Assembly (NCBI GenBank): GCA_902597015.1
Contig: CACJWQ010000010.1
Location: 1 to 38,270 of the forward strand
Length of the DNA stretch: 38,270 bases
DNA from: an uncultured Alphaproteobacteria bacterium
GTDB taxonomy: Bacteria > Pseudomonadota > Alphaproteobacteria > HIMB59 > GCA-002718135
Direction of reading: 5' to 3'
In this document: positions 34,872 through 38,270 of the stretch, in pieces
How the letters are laid out: every line of letters begins with the position of its first letter
Position numbering within the stretch: the first letter of the stretch is position 1
The notes under the pieces: generated by a model
Seen by the model: the letters and a program-made list of their open reading frames with translations, nothing else
What the model was told of the DNA's origin: nothing
The model's database searches: none
Position numbers and translations under genes: made by a program

Positions 34872-35750
34872 ATGAATATGTTTAAAGGTAGTATACCGGC
34901 AGTTATTACACCCTTTGAGGGTAACAAAGTAGATTATGAAGCACTTTCTAAAGTACTAAATTATTTAATTATTAGTGGATCACATGGACTTGTCCCTTGT
35001 GGAACAACTGGAGAGTCCCCAACTTTATCACATGAAGAACACAAAAAAATAATTGAAGAAACTATAAGAATTGCTGACAAAAGGATCCCAGTAATAGCTG
35101 GTACAGGTTCAAACAATACTTTAGAGGCTATAGAATATACAAAACATGCAGAAAGTGTTGGAGCTGATGCTGCTTTAGTTGTCACACCTTATTATAATAA
35201 ACCAACACAATCTGGTTTATTCGAGCATTTTAAAAAAATCTCTGAAAAAACTAAAATTCCAATAATTATTTATAACATTCCTGGTAGATCAATTGTTGAT
35301 ATGTCAATTGAAACCATGATTAAGTTATCAAAGATTGACAATATTATTGGAGTAAAAGATGCAACAAATGATTTATTTAGACCAGTACTCACAAGAAAAA
35401 AAATGCAAAAAGATTTTTGTTATCTTTCTGGTGAAGATGGAACTGCGCTTGCTTATCTAGCTCAAGGTGGACATGGTTGCATATCAGTAACAGCAAATGT
35501 TGCGCCTAAGTTGTGTTCAGAAATGCATACTGCATGGCAAGAAGGTAATATTTCTAAAGCACAAGATATTAATCTTAAATTATCTTCATTACATAATGCT
35601 TTATTTATTGAATCCAGTCCAGGACCCGTAAAATATGCAGCTTTCTTATTAGGTTTATGTAAAGCAACTACGAGACTGCCATTATCTGAAATAAATGAAG
35701 ATACAAAAAAAGAAGTTGAAAGCAATCTTAGAGAACTAGAACTTTTGTAA
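34872..35750 (+). CDS. dapA: 4-hydroxy-tetrahydrodipicolinate synthase
   Basis: Condenses pyruvate with aspartate semialdehyde at the entry to lysine and meso-diaminopimelate (cell wall) synthesis. The 292-residue barrel has CGTTGESPTLSHEEH (Thr45/Thr46), TPYYNKPTQSGLFEHF, Tyr134 in IIIYNIPGRS, and Schiff-base Lys162 in GVKDATND. GEDGTALAYLAQGGHGCISV is also present. The first ATG starts one base after the tRNA CCA; a second in-frame ATG is at 34878 (MNMFKG). No ribosome-binding sequence is possible outside the tRNA, so the mRNA freed by tRNA 3' processing would be leaderless or nearly so. Confidence 0.97.
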   Translation: MNMFKGSIPAVITPFEGNKVDYEALSKVLNYLIISGSHGLVPCGTTGESPTLSHEEHKKIIEETIRIADKRIPVIAGTGSNNTLEAIEYTKHAESVGADAALVVTPYYNKPTQSGLFEHFKKISEKTKIPIIIYNIPGRSIVDMSIETMIKLSKIDNIIGVKDATNDLFRPVLTRKKMQKDFCYLSGEDGTALAYLAQGGHGCISVTANVAPKLCSEMHTAWQEGNISKAQDINLKLSSLHNALFIESSPGPVKYAAFLLGLCKATTRLPLSEINEDTKKEVESNLRELELL

Positions 35751-36197
35751 ATGAAAATAATAGCTGCTAACAATAGAGCTAATTATAACTTTACAATTTC
35801 TAACAAGATAGAAGCTGGCATAGTATTGACTGGATCTGAAGTTAAATCCTTAAGAATAAATACTGGATCAATTCGAGGATCTTATATTATTGAGAAAGAT
35901 GGAGAATTATGGCTTGCAAATTCTTTTATAAAAAAATATCAAAATTCAACAGATAATAATTATGATCCTAGTAGAAATAGAAAGTTATTAATAACAAAAA
36001 AAGAATACAACAAAATATCTGGATCAATAAAACAGGGTGGTTTTACAATTGTTCCAATCTCTCTATATTTCTCACATAAAGGACTCGCTAAGCTATCTTG
36101 TGGAATTGCAAAAGGTAAGAAAAAAATGGATAAAAGGGAGTCTATCAAACAAAGAGACTGGAATATTAAAAAGCAAAGAATACTTAAAAATAATTAA
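35751..36197 (+). CDS. smpB: SsrA-binding protein SmpB
   Basis: Binds tmRNA and brings it to stalled ribosomes for trans-translation. The 148 residues contain the beta-barrel signature [30 protein letters not shown], the KKYQNS region, and the basic C-terminal tail [20 protein letters not shown] that enters the mRNA channel. The ATG follows the dapA stop without a gap, an order (dapA-smpB) widely conserved in alphaproteobacteria. The tmRNA gene itself was not seen in the window. Confidence 0.97.
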   Translation: MKIIAANNRANYNFTISNKIEAGIVLTGSEVKSLRINTGSIRGSYIIEKDGELWLANSFIKKYQNSTDNNYDPSRNRKLLITKKEYNKISGSIKQGGFTIVPISLYFSHKGLAKLSCGIAKGKKKMDKRESIKQRDWNIKKQRILKNN

Positions 36198-36234
36198 CTA
36201 TTTACATTTAAAAATTGATCACTATAAGCCTGAT

Positions 36235-36657
36235 ATGGCAAGAATAACCGTTGAAGATTGTATTGATAAATTTCCAAGCAGATTTGAATTAGTATTAGTT
36301 GCTTCCAATAGGGCAAGAAAACTATCTTCCGGCGAAAACCCAACAGTAGAAATTGATAACGATAAAAATACTGTTATTGCATTAAGAGAGATAGCTGATG
36401 AAACGTTATCCTCTGATCAATTAAAAAATGATTTAATCCAGGAATATCAAACTAACACTTTTACTGAAGATGAAGAAATTAACGAAATTGAAGATAATAG
36501 CAATGAGGATAAGCTAGAATTAGACGAAAACATTGTTTATGAAGAGCAAAAAGATGTTGAAAAGGAAACCCTAAATACAGAAGAAAAACAAAATAACGAA
36601 ACTTCACAAGATAATTTAGAAATCTTATCAGATGAAAATAAAGCGCAAGATTTATAA
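36235..36657 (+). CDS. rpoZ: RNA polymerase omega subunit with long acidic tail
   Basis: Assembles and stabilises RNA polymerase by binding the beta-prime subunit. In proteobacteria omega also contributes to one of the ppGpp sites. The start [28 protein letters not shown] and [15 protein letters not shown] define the omega fold within about residues 1-75. I chose the ATG at 36235, since the open frame extends upstream into smpB without family similarity. Residues about 76-140 form a low-complexity, Glu/Asp/Asn-rich tail with no predicted fold. It is followed 43 bp later by the ppGpp synthetase gene, the conserved rpoZ-rsh order. Confidence 0.94.
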   Translation: MARITVEDCIDKFPSRFELVLVASNRARKLSSGENPTVEIDNDKNTVIALREIADETLSSDQLKNDLIQEYQTNTFTEDEEINEIEDNSNEDKLELDENIVYEEQKDVEKETLNTEEKQNNETSQDNLEILSDENKAQDL

Positions 36658-36700
36658 AAATAATAAATAATAATTCTAATAAATAATTTTACCATTATTT

Positions 36701-38270
36701 ATGTTTAAAGAAATTCATAAAGAATTAGAGTTAATTACTTCTTATCTTAATAAAGAAGAAAAAGACAAAGTAATACATGCACTTAAATTGAGTGAGGAAG
36801 CACATAGCAATCAATTAAGAAATTCAGGAGATCCTTTTATCACTCACCCATTAGAAGTTGCAAAAATTTTGACTTCAATAAAATTAGATGCAGACTCTAT
36901 TGTTGCTGGTTTACTTCATGATACTCTAGAAGATACAAATTTAAAAATAGATGAAATAAATAAAAATTTTGGAACTCAAATTGTCGAGCTCGTGGATGGA
37001 CTTACAAAAATAAATAAATATTCTTTAAAGGTTAAAAATCAAAAATTTGGAGAGAATTATAAAAAATTAATACTAGCTACAACAAAAGATATTAGGGTAA
37101 TTTTAGTAAAATTAGCTGATAGACTGCATAACATGAGAACAATCCAATTCATTAAAGATGAAAATAAAAAAACTAAAATTGCTCTTGAAACCTTAGAAGT
37201 TTTTGCTCCTTTGGCACAAAGATTAGGCATGAAGGAGTGGCAAGATGAGTTAGAAGATATTTCATTTGAAATAATTAATCCTGATGCAAAAAAAACTATA
37301 ATTGAAAGATTGGAATATTTGAAATCAAAAGATGATAATATTGTTGATGAAATTAGATATGAACTTAAAAATATTTTTTTTCAAGAAGATTTATTTTGTA
37401 AGGTAGAGGGTAGAATTAAATCTCCTTATTCAATATGGAATAAAATTAAAAATAAGAATATTTCTTTTGAACAACTTTCAGATATTATGGCTTTTAGAGT
37501 TATAACTAATTCAACTAGAGAGTGCTATAGATGTTTGGGTATAATTCATAGACAATATCCTTACATTCAAGGAAGATTCAAAGATTTTATTTCAGCTCCA
37601 AAATCAAATGGATATAGAGCACTTCATACATCAGTAATGGGACCAAAAAATAAAAAAATAGAAATTCAATTTCGTTCAAATATAATGGATCAAATCGCTG
37701 ATTATGGTGTTGCTTCTCATTGGAAGTACAAAGATCCAAAAAAAATAAAAGAAAAAGATGCAAAAGAATATAAATGGATCCATGATTTAGTAGATTCAAT
37801 GAATTCTTCAATCTCCCAGGATGAATTAATTCAAAATTCAAAATTAAAAGTATTTCAGAATGATATTTTTGTTTTTACTCCAAAAGGAGATCTTATAGAG
37901 TTACCTAAAAACGCCACCCCTGTAGATTTTGCTTACGCTATACATAGCCAAATTGGTGATAAATGTATGGCTGCTAAAATTAATGATAAGTTACAACCAT
38001 TAAAAACAATTTTAAAAAATGGTGATCAAATAGAAATTATTACGTCTGAAACATCTCAACCATCACCTTTGTGGCAAAGATTTGCAGTAACAACAAAAGT
38101 TAAATCTCAGTTAAGAAGATTTTTCAGATTTAAAAAGAAAGAAGAACATATAATTTTTGGTAGAGAAATATTAATAAATTATTTTCAAAAGGAAAATTAT
38201 GAATTTAATAAAAATACTGAAAAAAAAATACTTGATGAATTTAAATATAAATCGATAAATGATTTATATT
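36701..38270 (+). CDS. Bifunctional (p)ppGpp synthetase/hydrolase (5' part)
   Basis: RelA/SpoT homologue (Rsh); the 523 visible residues run off the window. The N-terminal HD hydrolase has GDPFITHPLEVA (His49), LLHDTLEDT (His73/Asp74) and LVKLADRLHNMRT, all intact, so hydrolysis is expected. The synthetase domain has GRIKSPYSIWNKI, DIMAFRVI, GRFKDFISAPKSNGYRALHT and EIQFRS. The RFKD (RxKD) motif at 292-295 is that of bifunctional enzymes rather than EXDD of RelA. The TGS domain begins about residue 385 (NDIFVFTPKGDLIELP). The helical and ACT domains would follow beyond the edge. It lies behind rpoZ in the conserved order. Confidence 0.96.
   Translation, partial: MFKEIHKELELITSYLNKEEKDKVIHALKLSEEAHSNQLRNSGDPFITHPLEVAKILTSIKLDADSIVAGLLHDTLEDTNLKIDEINKNFGTQIVELVDGLTKINKYSLKVKNQKFGENYKKLILATTKDIRVILVKLADRLHNMRTIQFIKDENKKTKIALETLEVFAPLAQRLGMKEWQDELEDISFEIINPDAKKTIIERLEYLKSKDDNIVDEIRYELKNIFFQEDLFCKVEGRIKSPYSIWNKIKNKNISFEQLSDIMAFRVITNSTRECYRCLGIIHRQYPYIQGRFKDFISAPKSNGYRALHTSVMGPKNKKIEIQFRSNIMDQIADYGVASHWKYKDPKKIKEKDAKEYKWIHDLVDSMNSSISQDELIQNSKLKVFQNDIFVFTPKGDLIELPKNATPVDFAYAIHSQIGDKCMAAKINDKLQPLKTILKNGDQIEIITSETSQPSPLWQRFAVTTKVKSQLRRFFRFKKKEEHIIFGREILINYFQKENYEFNKNTEKKILDEFKYKSINDLY

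Noticed and set aside
36037-36234. Longer rpoZ reading frame starting inside smpB
   Set aside because: The upstream 66 residues overlap smpB in another frame and have no omega similarity; the domain begins exactly at the ATG at 36235.
1-38270. CRISPR array, insertion sequence or prophage
   Set aside because: No regularly spaced repeats, no terminal inverted repeats and no transposase or phage structural genes; the only mobile-element-like trace is the PyrB extension.

Overview
The window is 38 kb of a very AT-rich, tightly packed bacterial chromosome. The gene content and order point to an alphaproteobacterium with a streamlined genome, SAR11/Pelagibacterales-like in style. Supporting signs are a PDH E1-beta with an N-terminal lipoyl domain, fused ispDF, ntrYX followed by trkA, ruvX next to gatCAB, and dapA-smpB-rpoZ-rsh. 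The order-level assignment is an inference from gene order and base composition; no 16S gene is present. Almost everything is housekeeping. There is no intact mobile element and no CRISPR array.

Layout: (1) 1-5354: the start of a PpiD/SurA-like periplasmic chaperone on the minus strand, divergent from tpiA-secG-pyrG-kdsA-eno (triose-phosphate isomerase, Sec translocon, CTP synthase, Kdo-8-P synthase, enolase). (2) 5394-10706: ftsB, the pyruvate dehydrogenase genes pdhA-pdhB-pdhC (no E3 gene here), lipA, and a Coq10/RatA-like START protein. (3) 10698-12748, minus strand: ispDF, pgpA, pncC (CinA C-terminal type). (4) 12809-22629: a run of nine nearly contiguous genes: ntrY, ntrX, trkA, a D-amino-acid-transaminase-like enzyme, an inositol-monophosphatase-family enzyme, a beta-hydroxyacid dehydrogenase, a DMT exporter, msrB and an MFS transporter. 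(5) 22616-29020, minus strand: ruvX, pyrB, plsY, topA, pepC (bleomycin-hydrolase family) and a small hypothetical protein. (6) 29038-32217: gatC-gatA-gatB. (7) 32200-34577: a small membrane protein, then a divergent pair of a DUF4198 periplasmic protein and a HupE/UreJ_2-type membrane protein, probably metal-related. (8) 34682-38270: tRNA-Ser(GCU), dapA, smpB, rpoZ and the first 523 codons of a bifunctional (p)ppGpp synthetase/hydrolase.

The most unusual observation is at pyrB. Aspartate carbamoyltransferase carries about 74 extra N-terminal residues that read like the N-terminal arm-binding part of a tyrosine recombinase (phage integrase). No ATG, GTG or TTG was found between this extension and the enzyme. 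Directly upstream of its ATG lie three ATGTGT repeats spaced 11 and 10 bp apart. This looks like an integrase gene start, with its promoter and arm sites, captured in frame by a housekeeping gene. Other points of interest: dapA starts one base after a tRNA CCA end, so tRNA processing would yield a leaderless mRNA. NtrX has a degenerate AAA+ domain. The DUF4198 and HupE-like proteins are both predicted to start with His-Glu after signal-peptide removal, and their start codons overlap head to head. All three convergent gene pairs overlap at their stop codons, leaving no room for conventional terminators.

Compression is extreme. Gene junctions repeatedly use 8-bp overlaps of the form NTGnnTRA, several starts are TTG or GTG, and no gene-free stretch exceeds about 200 bp.
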